In this document: positions 8,884-17,849 of the stretch, piece after piece
Numbering within the stretch: the stretch's first letter is position 1
Layout: the number at the start of each line of letters is the position of its first letter
DNA from: Pelotomaculum sp. PtaB.Bin104
Lineage (GTDB): Bacteria; Bacillota; Desulfotomaculia; Desulfotomaculales; Pelotomaculaceae
Reading direction: 5' to 3'
Length of the DNA stretch: 64,000 nucleotides
NCBI GenBank assembly: GCA_002067205.1
Contig: MVQL01000178.1
Location: forward strand, 45,963-109,962
Program-made: the position numbers and the translations under genes
The notes under the pieces: generated by a model
Told to the model about the DNA's origin: nothing
Databases searched by the model: none
What the model saw: the letters and a program-made list of their open reading frames with translations, nothing else

Positions 8884-11100
8884 TCAACCTTCCACCTTCA
8901 CATAGTTTAACCCGATGAGACGGCTGATTAAAACGGCCATTTCAGCCCTGGTAAGATTAGCCTCTGGTTTTAATAAATTCCCCTCATAGCCTCTCAATAC
9001 TCCGGCTGAGACAACTCTGCCCATGGCCGCCCGCGCCCAGGCGGGGACAGCTGCAGCATCAACGAAGTCCAACGTTGCCGTACCGGAGTTAAGTTTGACG
9101 GCATTACCAATGATCACTGATACCTCGGCCCTGGTCACCGGGCGATTGGGCTGGAAGGTACGGTCCGGATAGCCCCTTACCACACCATGTGAAACAGCAA
9201 ACGCTACGGCATCCCTTGCCCAGTCAGGCAAGCTGTCTTTAAAATCCGGCTGTTCCTCTCCAGGAGGCCATTGCAGCAGGCGCGCCAGCAGGGTAACGAC
9301 CTGGGCGCGGGTAACCGACTCTGCCGGACGAAAAGTGCCGTCCTCATACCCCTTGATAATGCCGGCCTCGGCGAGATCATTAATCTGGTCGTTAGCCCAG
9401 TTATTTTCCGTGTCCTTAAACAGGCTCGCTGCCCGAACAGGAACCTGTACGGTCAGACCTTGGTAATTTGCCTCCAATATGCCACCACCACTGTTCTGAT
9501 CTGGTGTAAAGACACCTCCGCTCACTGTGCCGGTAGTAGTATGAAAGGTAATATAGCAGGCCTCGAGCGGAAACGCATTTCCGTCCTTGGTTTCAATGGA
9601 AAAAGATAATTTCACCGGCTGACCATCTTTTACTTTTATTTCTGCCGGCACAACTTTTAAGGCCTTGATTTCATTAGCCCCAATCACATGTACCTTTTTT
9701 ATTCCCTTAACGCCTTCCGAAAATACCTCAATAACCACGTCCCCACCGCTGCCGGCGGTAAAAACGCCGTTATCCATGCTGCCGTTGCCACTTGCCCGCC
9801 AGGTTATACTTTGCGGCTGCCACGGGTAATAGTGGCTATCAAAGCCTTTTACTGAATAATTACTGCTGGTTGCAGCTAAAACCACATCCGGGCCGCTCAC
9901 GATGATGCCCGCAGGATGACCTGGTGGCGCTGTGTTAAAGATCCCGATGCTGTCGGTAACGGATCTTGGTGAGCCTTCCTTAGGCTGGATAATATCAGAA
10001 AGGTCCGTTTCGCCTAAGTGTTTGGCAACCATCGTCGTCGAGCCGCCGCCATCTAAGTTCAGGGCCGTTTCAGCGCCCAGATCCACCAGCAACTCCGCTA
10101 ACTCGCCCTGCTCCACACCGGCGCTCCGGTCGCTTTTTTCCACCGCCACAAAATACAGGACCGTACCCCTATCAGACGTCGCTACCGCTGTACGGGAATT
10201 TTTCCCTTTGAGCTCCTCCTGAAATTCCGCCACTGCCCCGTGCTGAACTAGAAAGCTGTTGCTGCCTGTGGACAGCCTGATCTTTTCAAAGGCTGGGGTA
10301 GTTTGATAGCTTACCTGCACTTTTGAGCCAACCGGCATGCTGGTGGTCATAAAATCGGCGGCTTGTCCATGTCCCCATAAGATGTAGCCATCATTCGGGA
10401 TTGTTAGCGGCTCACCCGCATAAACCTGTTCTATTACTGTGCCCTGCTTGACCACAGTCTCAATAGCGCCGGGCAGTTCAACATAACCGCCCCGGCTGTG
10501 CTGCCCCCAGTATTGGTTGTACAGGGTCAAATGGTCCGTATCGGACATCCCGCCGTCCTCCAAGTCATAGCGCAGCTTATTTACACCATAAAGAGGAAAG
10601 GCACTGCCGTTACCGGCCACTACTCGTCCGCTAAACTGAAAAAAGTCCATCAGCGGCCGCATGTCCTGCCCCAGGGCAAATACCGGCATATCGCTGCGAT
10701 TAATCGGACTGGAAAGCATTTTTCCATCCTGGACAACCATCCCCAACGGTTTGCCTTGCCCCATGATGAAAAAGCCGCCGTTAACAGCAGCCACGGCTCC
10801 GGCACCTATAGCCATTTTGCTCACGGTCTGGGTTTTTTCCAATGAACCGTCAGCCCCGGTCAGGACATCCAGCTTAACATAAGGATTGCTTAAATCCACC
10901 TGAAAAACCGACAATTTGACCGGCCGGTCACCAATGGTGAGCGAGTAAGATGTCAAGGTTACCCCTTCACTGATTATCTCCGACTGCCGGTCCTGTACAC
11001 GATAAAAAGAACCTTGGCCCGGCAGTTCACCGGCGGCTGCGCCCGCTGCTACTACCAAAAAAAGACCAACAGCTAAAAGCAGCGACAAAATATTCCTCAT
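8884..11100 (-). CDS. Secreted phosphodiester glycosidase (NAGPA domain) with three SLH domains
   Basis: A 738-residue exported protein. Residues 1-24 form a signal peptide ending AAAGELPG. Residues about 75-390 match the phosphodiester glycosidase / NAGPA (DUF2233) domain, including AVNGGFF, NSRTAVA and ALNLDGGGSTTM. A beta-rich linker of Ig-like character follows, then three SLH modules from about residue 565 to the end (GIIKGYEDGTFRPAESVTRA, GVVRGYPDRTFQPNRPVTRA, GVLRGYEGNLLKPEANLTRA). SLH modules bind pyruvylated secondary wall polymer, which the csaB gene at 19.8 kb would provide. NAGPA-type domains cleave sugar-phosphate diesters, so the target may be a wall teichoic-acid-like or phosphodiester-linked glycan; this is inference. 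Confidence 0.88.
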   Translation of the reverse strand: MRNILSLLLAVGLFLVVAAGAAAGELPGQGSFYRVQDRQSEIISEGVTLTSYSLTIGDRPVKLSVFQVDLSNPYVKLDVLTGADGSLEKTQTVSKMAIGAGAVAAVNGGFFIMGQGKPLGMVVQDGKMLSSPINRSDMPVFALGQDMRPLMDFFQFSGRVVAGNGSAFPLYGVNKLRYDLEDGGMSDTDHLTLYNQYWGQHSRGGYVELPGAIETVVKQGTVIEQVYAGEPLTIPNDGYILWGHGQAADFMTTSMPVGSKVQVSYQTTPAFEKIRLSTGSNSFLVQHGAVAEFQEELKGKNSRTAVATSDRGTVLYFVAVEKSDRSAGVEQGELAELLVDLGAETALNLDGGGSTTMVAKHLGETDLSDIIQPKEGSPRSVTDSIGIFNTAPPGHPAGIIVSGPDVVLAATSSNYSVKGFDSHYYPWQPQSITWRASGNGSMDNGVFTAGSGGDVVIEVFSEGVKGIKKVHVIGANEIKALKVVPAEIKVKDGQPVKLSFSIETKDGNAFPLEACYITFHTTTGTVSGGVFTPDQNSGGGILEANYQGLTVQVPVRAASLFKDTENNWANDQINDLAEAGIIKGYEDGTFRPAESVTRAQVVTLLARLLQWPPGEEQPDFKDSLPDWARDAVAFAVSHGVVRGYPDRTFQPNRPVTRAEVSVIIGNAVKLNSGTATLDFVDAAAVPAWARAAMGRVVSAGVLRGYEGNLLKPEANLTRAEMAVLISRLIGLNYVKVEG

Positions 11101-11230
11101 CCCGTGCCAACCTCCCAGGTTTAAAAAAAATCTCCTGTATTTAAAAATTCTACATTATTTACAAACGTCCTGCAAATAAAAAAGGGAGGCCGGCAACAAT
11201 ATGTCGAAAACAGTTTAGCTTCAAAGTTGT

Positions 11231-12184
11231 TTATAGAAACACCTCCACTAAATGGTGGAAATATCTGAAGGCAACATGCCTGAATTGCCTGATATAGGAC
11301 CTATCCGGCTCGAGCAATTCTGCAAATCCAGCCGGGGAAATCTGGCCATCTACATTAATCCTGCGTACCGCCTGAACATTATCGCCTCTTTGATTCATTC
11401 CCGTTCTTATAGTGACGAGGTACTTGAATCCCGCCTCGCGGGCTAAGCGCAGGGCTGTCAGATTATAAGCCCCCGAAGGCCATGCCATAGTATCCACTTG
11501 TTTGTGTAGGTTAGACTCAATGACAGTGCGCGCCTGGATAAAATCCTGATATAATTTATCATTATACTCTGTTGCTGTTTCCCGGCGACCCCGGTCCGGC
11601 AGGTAAGCCCGGGTAACCACCGCCGGCCCCTGCAGCGTTTGCTCCCGGTTTTCATAAACTTTGTGGTGCAGGTCAAAAGAGTGTGCCTGAATATCTACCA
11701 GTCCGCTTTGCTCCATTTCCCTCATCTCCATCCAGGATAGCATGGCAGGTTCGTCCGGTCTATTTGAACCAACTTTCCCGGCAATAAGAAAAATAGTAGC
11801 GGGGAAATTGTATTGTTTGAGGATTGGGAAAGCCAGGGTATAGTTGCTTTCATAGCCGTCGTCTATAGTAATTACCACGGCTTTTTCCAGCACCGGTTCT
11901 CCGGTGCTCATGTACTTTAGCAGACTTTGAAGCGGGATAACCTGATAACCGTTATTATACAAATAGTCCATCTGGCCTATAAATGCATTCCTCTCGGTCA
12001 GCATCTTATTATTTCCAGAAACATTGTTGCTCCATGAAAAATTATGATAGATTAGCACCGGGACACCCTTGTCCTTTAGCGTTAATAAAGTCATCGCCAT
12101 TAGCCAAATTAAGAGCACAAGCACCAGAAATATGACACCGGCAAAAGACAAGCGTAAAGCCCTTGAAACAGCTTCCTTCCTCAA
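11231..12184 (-). CDS. Membrane-anchored polysaccharide deacetylase
   Basis: A 317-residue protein with one N-terminal membrane helix (about residues 12-32) and a carbohydrate-esterase-4 (NodB) domain outside. Key residues are visible: the Asp-Asp pair in VVITIDDGYESN and the His-x3-His metal site in DIQAHSFDLHH. A second catalytic-face motif, MAWPSGAYN, follows. It should remove N-acetyl groups from a surface glycan or peptidoglycan. The start is TTG behind GGAGGAAATAAC. It lies 1 bp after murJ2 in the same direction, so the two are one operon. Confidence 0.87.
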   Translation of the reverse strand: MRKEAVSRALRLSFAGVIFLVLVLLIWLMAMTLLTLKDKGVPVLIYHNFSWSNNVSGNNKMLTERNAFIGQMDYLYNNGYQVIPLQSLLKYMSTGEPVLEKAVVITIDDGYESNYTLAFPILKQYNFPATIFLIAGKVGSNRPDEPAMLSWMEMREMEQSGLVDIQAHSFDLHHKVYENREQTLQGPAVVTRAYLPDRGRRETATEYNDKLYQDFIQARTVIESNLHKQVDTMAWPSGAYNLTALRLAREAGFKYLVTIRTGMNQRGDNVQAVRRINVDGQISPAGFAELLEPDRSYIRQFRHVAFRYFHHLVEVFL

Positions 12185-12185
12185 G

Positions 12186-13763
12186 TTATTTCCTCCATCT
12201 AAGCCTGTGAATTAAGGCTCGTCCGACCAGGTCCCAAAACTGGCCGGCCTCACTTAAACGCAAGACCGTAAGCGCCAGCAAATAAACAGCCAGCCCAATG
12301 GCAGCGGCCAAACCAACCTGCACCGCTGAGTCGATCATCCCGGTTGCATCGAACAGCCCGGCTGTTTGGATTATTACCTGAAGCAGGCCGGTCGTAACCA
12401 GGGCGGCAAGCAGTACGCGAGCAGAAAACCACCACATCTCAGGCAGCCACAAACCGGCGATACGGCGGTTAAGGAAATAAATCATCATGACCATATTGGA
12501 AATAGCGGCGATAGAGTTGGCCAGAGCCAGGCCACCGTGCTGCAAAGGTCCGATTAGAGTAAGGCTAAGGCCCAGGTTGATCAGCACGGCAACAGCACTA
12601 AGGACCATCGGGGTCCTGGTATTCTGTACAGAAAAAAACCCCCGCGCCAGGATGAATTCACCAGCCTGCCCGACTAGCCCGAAAGAGTAAAAAAACAGGG
12701 CGACGGCGGTCATTTCAGCTGCCCTGGCATCAAAGGCCCCACGCTGAAAAAACAACGTTACCAGTTGCTCACGCAGCACCAGTAAAAGAACTGCGGCCGG
12801 CACACAGACCAGAACAACAATCCGGAGCGACCGGCGCACCCCTTCTCCCAAACCGCTTAAATCATTTTCTGCCGCGCGGCGGGTAAGAGCGGGAAACATT
12901 GCTGTCCCAATGGCTGTAACAAAAAGGCCAAGCGGCATCTGAATCAGCCTGTTGGCATAATTTAACGCTGCAATACTGCCCACAGCCAGCCCGGAGGCCA
13001 GATAGCGGTCAATCAGGATATAGGTTTCGCTGATCGAATATCCAATGGTTATGGGAAGCAGCAGCTTGAAGATTTTTTTCAGGTCCGGATGGTTCAAGGC
13101 TACCCCTGGACGGAAATGATAACCTGTCCGGCGCAAGGCGGGCAGCTGCACGACAGCCCCGGCCACGCCGCCCGCCAGCACCCCCAGCGCCATTCCCTGC
13201 ACACCCCAAAGACCGCCTAAAGCCAGGACTGCGACAATGACCGCAATATTGGAAAGCGGCCCGTTAAGGGCAGTCACCGCAAAAATATTCCTGGCATTGA
13301 GCAATCCGGTAAACAGGGCGGAAAGGCCGCTGAAGATCAAGAACGGAAACATCCACCTGGTCAACATTACAGCCAGGCTAGCCGTGTCTGCCGGAAAATC
13401 AGGCGCCAGCATTTTGACCAGAACGGGGGCAAAAAGCATGCCTAAAGCTGTGGCCAGAACCAGGAACAGCAGCAGCACATTAAAAAACGTACCGAACAGA
13501 TCCTGTGCTTCCCGCTCCTCCCCGCGCGCAATATACTCTGAATACACAGGTACTACTACCGTAGCCACTGCGCCGGTAAAAAGGAAAAATAAGACAGAAG
13601 GCAGCGAAAAGGCTACCAGAAAGGCATCCATGGCAGCAGTGGCGCCAAACTGCCGGGCAATAACCACTTCACGCACCAGCGCCGTTAATTTGGACAGGAC
13701 ATTAAACAGGATCAGAACAAAGGCTGCCCGGGCTATTGTTCCGGTAACAAATGACAACGACAA
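12186..13763 (-). CDS. MurJ-family lipid flippase (second paralogue)
   Basis: A 525-residue MOP-superfamily protein, the same length as the copy at 330-1907 and with the same ordered motifs (LTALVREVVIARQFGATAAM; LFFLFTGAVATVVVPVYSEY; LFTGLLNARNIF). About 14 membrane helices. It probably flips a lipid-linked intermediate. It opens the operon with the deacetylase, glycosidase and glycosyltransferases, which favours a surface-polysaccharide job over general peptidoglycan synthesis. The likely start is TTG 13763 with only a weak ribosome site (GAGTGGTGG). Confidence 0.85.
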   Translation of the reverse strand: MSLSFVTGTIARAAFVLILFNVLSKLTALVREVVIARQFGATAAMDAFLVAFSLPSVLFFLFTGAVATVVVPVYSEYIARGEEREAQDLFGTFFNVLLLFLVLATALGMLFAPVLVKMLAPDFPADTASLAVMLTRWMFPFLIFSGLSALFTGLLNARNIFAVTALNGPLSNIAVIVAVLALGGLWGVQGMALGVLAGGVAGAVVQLPALRRTGYHFRPGVALNHPDLKKIFKLLLPITIGYSISETYILIDRYLASGLAVGSIAALNYANRLIQMPLGLFVTAIGTAMFPALTRRAAENDLSGLGEGVRRSLRIVVLVCVPAAVLLLVLREQLVTLFFQRGAFDARAAEMTAVALFFYSFGLVGQAGEFILARGFFSVQNTRTPMVLSAVAVLINLGLSLTLIGPLQHGGLALANSIAAISNMVMMIYFLNRRIAGLWLPEMWWFSARVLLAALVTTGLLQVIIQTAGLFDATGMIDSAVQVGLAAAIGLAVYLLALTVLRLSEAGQFWDLVGRALIHRLRWRK

Positions 13764-14208
13764 CCACCACTCTATCTAGAAGTTATAGCACACACCTGGC
13801 CCTGCCTGGACAAAAGTAAAGACGCGGCATTGTACCCCACGTCTGTAAATAATAATTTGTTTAAAATATAACATACTCAGCACGAATGCACCAGCCAATA
13901 AAAAGTCGATGTTTCTTATCCATCTCCATTCGCTGCTTATTTCCTCACTACGTATTTTAAATAAAAATGATACTGATACAAATATAGGTAATTCAACCCT
14001 TAATTGTCATTTAAGATAAGTCCCATTAAACTATATTTCTTTTTCAAAATCGGTATCATATCACTACCTAATTATAGATTTATTTTTATGCACGTTCCAA
14101 AGAGGTTCCGGTCTTTTTGTTGTGTACAGTGTAATGAGGGAAACCATTCTGAATAATTGCGTTCCCATACTAAAACAAAAATTTTTTTTCCGCGATAAAT
14201 TTGGATCA

Positions 14209-14237
14209 TTGAGTCTTTAACCGCCATGTATTAAAAT
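14209..14237 (+). promoter_or_regulatory. Candidate sigma-A-type promoter
   Basis: TTGAGT and TAAAAT with a 17-nt spacer sit 75 bp before the glycosyltransferase start. The rest of the 530-bp gap (13780-14312) is AT-rich and I see no gene in it; it separates the divergent minus-strand and plus-strand glycan operons. Confidence 0.4.
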
Positions 14238-14312
14238 AACCTTTAAGGCTTTCCCCGTTTCTGAAAAACTTTTATAATATTTCATAATGGTACACTAATG
14301 GAGGTAGTACCC

Positions 14313-15503
14313 TTGGGGAAAATAAGGGCTGTAGTCTTTATCGGGATGAACCCCTGGCGTCTGAGCGAAATACATGATTCAGTAAGGTTTCTGGCCTCCA
14401 CCTGCTCCCAGGTGGACAGACTGTATATCGACCCGCCCAGGGGGCTTAAGGCAACGATCCGCACCCCGTCTTATATCCTTGGCGCCTTCCGCTGGCGCCA
14501 GGCTGTTTGGGAGGGCGTTACCGTGTACGAGCCACCGCTAGGGTTTGCCCCCGTAAGCCTGGGGCTTAGGAAGTTGGCAGACGGGCTTGCGGCAGCCACC
14601 TTTGACCGGACCTTGCAACAGCTTTACGGGCAGGACTGGCGGGAACAGACCCTGCTATATATTTCTTCCTGGAGTTACACCCAGACCAGCTTCATCAAAG
14701 AATTAAAGCCTAAATATCTGCTTTTTCATATCCTGGACGACTCCTTTGCCTTTCCGCTAATAAAGAATTACCCGCGCGTGTTGTCCGTGAACAGGTCTTT
14801 CTTCCAGTACATGATGGCTAACAGCAGTGCTGTGATCGCTGTTTCCCGGGAGTTGTCCGAAAAATACGGTGCGCTTTATCAGCGAAAGGTTCATGTGGTT
14901 AAAAACGGTGTGGATGTGGACCACTTTCAAGGGCGAAAAACCCTGGTGTCAGTGCCGGAGATGGACGAAATACCCCAGCCGGTATTGATGTACACCGGCT
15001 CGATCAACTCCTGGGTTGACCTGCCGCTTCTAAACGGACTGGCCGACGCCAGGCCAGGTTATTCACTCGTTTTAATCGGCCACTATTACGAGGGTACCAC
15101 AGACAGTGGCCTCTGGCAGGAACTTATCGGTAAAAGCAATGTCTATTGGCTTAAAAGCAAGCCTTACGCCAGGCTGCCGGAGTATATTCAATACGCCGCA
15201 GCGCTCCTGCTGCCCCGGACGGAAGCCGAGCACTCCCGGGCCTCAGACCCGCTCAAGCTTTACGAATACCTTTCTACCGGCAAACCGGTAGTGTCCACGG
15301 CCCTGCCGGCAGTGGAAGATTTTCGTGAATTCGTACATGTATCAGACCAGTCCGGCTTCGCCATAGCAATCGATAATGCAATTATGACGCATTACCCAAG
15401 CAAGGCTGAACGACAAGCAAAAATGATGGATAAACACTCCTGGCCGGCAAGGTTAAGGGAAATTTCAAATATTTTAGCAGCCAGCGTTGGTATAACACTA
15501 TAA
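14313..15503 (+). CDS. Glycosyltransferase (GT-B, TuaH-like)
   Basis: About 396 residues. The middle has SSAVIAVSRELSEKYG and HVVKNGVDVDHF, and the C-terminus has the donor-domain block DPLKLYEYLSTGKPVVST; this is the layout of family-4-like transferases such as the teichuronic-acid enzyme TuaH. TTG at 14313 is the likely start: GGAGG lies 8 nt upstream, whereas the in-frame ATG at 14298 overlaps that ribosome site. It is the first gene of a plus-strand set with the O-antigen-ligase-like protein and DUF4330. Its sugar is unknown. Confidence 0.82.
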   Translation: MGKIRAVVFIGMNPWRLSEIHDSVRFLASTCSQVDRLYIDPPRGLKATIRTPSYILGAFRWRQAVWEGVTVYEPPLGFAPVSLGLRKLADGLAAATFDRTLQQLYGQDWREQTLLYISSWSYTQTSFIKELKPKYLLFHILDDSFAFPLIKNYPRVLSVNRSFFQYMMANSSAVIAVSRELSEKYGALYQRKVHVVKNGVDVDHFQGRKTLVSVPEMDEIPQPVLMYTGSINSWVDLPLLNGLADARPGYSLVLIGHYYEGTTDSGLWQELIGKSNVYWLKSKPYARLPEYIQYAAALLLPRTEAEHSRASDPLKLYEYLSTGKPVVSTALPAVEDFREFVHVSDQSGFAIAIDNAIMTHYPSKAERQAKMMDKHSWPARLREISNILAASVGITL

Positions 15504-15626
15504 CAAAGTTTTTTAGCAACCCCAGGTCCATGGAGGACAATGGGGATAAACATTTAATCCTGCTCTCTAAGCAAACGTTATCTAAGGAAAGTGGCTAAAG
15601 CCAAATACTGAGATAAAGGTCGCTGA

Positions 15627-17216
15627 TTGCCCGTGCCAAGCATGTTGATCAATCTGGGGAAAAATCTGCTGAACAAAACGCAAGCAATGTTGGATCAAGG
15701 CTATGACACCAGCTTGTCCGGTGCCTGCGCGCGCCGCTTGCAGAATGCTTATCAAGCAAGTTACACCCGCAAGCTTATAAACCGCAACCGGATCAAGGAA
15801 AGCCGCTCTTACTATCTCCTGCTTAGATTCGGGGCAGCCCTCGAAAAACACCTGCACCTGCCGGCATGGCTTCGTGCCCGGCTTCCTGCGCTCACCTACG
15901 GGAGCATGCTTGCGCTGGCAATAATCGCCCTCCTGTCTTTTTTCTTTTTACCTTTGAGGCAGGCGCTGGTAACCGCAGGAGCTGTGCTGCTGATCATCGG
16001 GGTGTTTAACCGGACGGAAAACGGCGTATATGCTGCAGCACTGCTGCTTCCCTTTGTACCTTTTAAGGCGTTATTTGGACTGGCTGTGTTGTCCCTAGCC
16101 TCACTTATTTATAAATCTACCGGCCGTCCCCACTTTCGCTTTTATCTGACGCCGCTATTAATCCCGCTGTTGTTGTTCTTTGTCATAATGTTCTATGCAA
16201 CAGTTACCTCAATTTCTTTTTGGGACAGCGCCAGTGAATTTTTAATCCCTGTTACCGGGTTCATTTATCTATTGGTCATAATTAATACCTTCGACGACCG
16301 GGATAAATTGGATAATTTAATCCTATGTATAGCTGCAGCCGGCCTGATTACGGCGGGCTACGCCATCTACCAGTATTACACCGGCGCGAGTGCGGTGGAA
16401 TTAAGAAAAGAATGGGTTGACCTGACGCAAAACCCGGAAATTAAAAACCGGGCTTACGCAGTTTTTGAAAACCCTAATCTACTGGCCCAGTATCTGGTTT
16501 TACTGGCAACTCTGACTTTAGGAGCTGCCTTTAACACAGCAAGGACCGGACCGCGGTTATTTTTCATGATTACCACAGCACTGTCCGCCTTTTGTCTGGT
16601 CCTTACCTGGTCTAGGGGGGGCTGGCTGTCGTTTGGAGCAGCCCTGGTGGTTTTTGCCTTATTAAAAAATAGAATCGTGGTGCAAATGATAGCAATTGCT
16701 GGGATAGCGGCTTTTTCGGCCATGCCTCCGGCGATTGTCAACAGGCTTTCAACAATTACATCTATGAAGGATAGTTCTAACGCTTACCGGCTGGATACCT
16801 GGCAATCCGCCCTGGATTTAGTCAAGGTGCACTGGGAAACCGGGGTAGGATTAGGGAGAAAGGCCTTTGCCAGGGTATATTATACACATATGATCAACTC
16901 TAACATAGTGCCTCACTCCCACAACTTATATTTACAGCTAATCAGTGAATTTGGTATACTTGGCCTGGCGGTGTTTTGCTGGCTATTTCTGGGGATTTTT
17001 AGACTGGGGATAAAGCTCAGCGCTGCAGGCGACGCCCGCATAAAAAGTCTGAATGCAGGTGTAGTAGGGGCGCTGGCCGGGTTTTTAATTCACTCGTTTG
17101 TTGACTATTTTCTCTGGTACTACAAGTTAGGTATTTTCCTCTGGCTGTTGGTAGCCGTCATCCTGGTCCTTGAAAAAATATCATGTCAGCCGTCAAGCTC
17201 TGAAAGGAATGAATAA
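15627..17216 (+). CDS. O-antigen ligase / Wzy-type polymerase family protein
   Basis: A 529-residue polytopic membrane protein with about 10-12 helices beginning near residue 85, after a soluble N-terminal stretch. The Wzy_C / O-antigen-ligase region shows the characteristic LTWSRGGWLS loop and, near residue 430, PHSHNLYLQLISEFGILGL with the conserved His. Such enzymes join or polymerise lipid-linked glycan units on the outer membrane-face side. The start is taken as TTG 15627 (AAAGGT 6 nt away); GTG 15633 is the alternative. It ends 2 bp before the next gene. Confidence 0.85.
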   Translation: MPVPSMLINLGKNLLNKTQAMLDQGYDTSLSGACARRLQNAYQASYTRKLINRNRIKESRSYYLLLRFGAALEKHLHLPAWLRARLPALTYGSMLALAIIALLSFFFLPLRQALVTAGAVLLIIGVFNRTENGVYAAALLLPFVPFKALFGLAVLSLASLIYKSTGRPHFRFYLTPLLIPLLLFFVIMFYATVTSISFWDSASEFLIPVTGFIYLLVIINTFDDRDKLDNLILCIAAAGLITAGYAIYQYYTGASAVELRKEWVDLTQNPEIKNRAYAVFENPNLLAQYLVLLATLTLGAAFNTARTGPRLFFMITTALSAFCLVLTWSRGGWLSFGAALVVFALLKNRIVVQMIAIAGIAAFSAMPPAIVNRLSTITSMKDSSNAYRLDTWQSALDLVKVHWETGVGLGRKAFARVYYTHMINSNIVPHSHNLYLQLISEFGILGLAVFCWLFLGIFRLGIKLSAAGDARIKSLNAGVVGALAGFLIHSFVDYFLWYYKLGIFLWLLVAVILVLEKISCQPSSSERNE

Positions 17217-17218
17217 AC

Positions 17219-17695
17219 ATGCAGAAAAAAACAGTCAAGACAAAATTCAATTTTGTTGATTTCATTATTATCGCCCTGATCGTTTCTCTGCTGGCAGCCG
17301 GGGCATACAAACTATTTTTCGTTAACAGAGGTCTTACCGAGCAAAACGGCTTAATTGAGTATAAGGTCTTAGTTGAAAACGTGCGTTTCCCAACAGTAGA
17401 AGGTATCATCGAAGGCCAGCCAATAAGGGAGGTCCAAACTAACATCGTAATGGGCACTGTGATTAAAAAAGAAGTGTCCCCTTACAAACAGACAGTGCCA
17501 ACTCTTGATGGAAGGGTCGTTTTGGCCGAGGTGCCGGAGAAATACAACGTAATTATTACTATCGGGTCCCCCGCTATTGTAACAGAAAATAATATTATGA
17601 TTGGCAATAAGGAGATCAAGATCGGAGGTCCGATTTCGATCAAAAGCAACATTTTTTCTGTAACCGGAATTTTCTACGGCGTGACCGTAAAGTAA
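17219..17695 (+). CDS. DUF4330-family membrane protein
   Basis: A 158-residue protein with a short basic start, one membrane helix (about residues 14-31) and an extracytoplasmic beta-rich domain. The pattern NFVDFIIIALIVSLLAAGAYK followed by YKVLVENVR fits DUF4330, a family seen in exopolysaccharide clusters of Firmicutes. It follows the ligase gene by 2 bp, so the two are probably co-translated. The function is not known; a helper in polymer export or assembly is a fair guess. Confidence 0.75.
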   Translation: MQKKTVKTKFNFVDFIIIALIVSLLAAGAYKLFFVNRGLTEQNGLIEYKVLVENVRFPTVEGIIEGQPIREVQTNIVMGTVIKKEVSPYKQTVPTLDGRVVLAEVPEKYNVIITIGSPAIVTENNIMIGNKEIKIGGPISIKSNIFSVTGIFYGVTVK

Positions 17696-17798
17696 TATAC
17701 CCAAAAAAATGTTGAGTTAACAGAAATGCTCATGGACAAGTGATCATTTTTTGACCGGTACATCAGCAGCAGTTGTCTATTAGGTGCAAGCAAAAGAT

Positions 17799-17830
17799 AA
17801 AGGACATCTTTCTTTGGAAAGATGTCCTTT
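17799..17830. terminator. Bidirectional terminator
   Basis: A perfect 14-bp stem (AAAGGACATCTTTC with GAAAGATGTCCTTT) and a TTTG loop lies between the convergent DUF4330 and LCP genes. Each side has a short T-rich tail. Confidence 0.85.
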
Positions 17831-17849
17831 CTTATCTGGTATATCGTGC

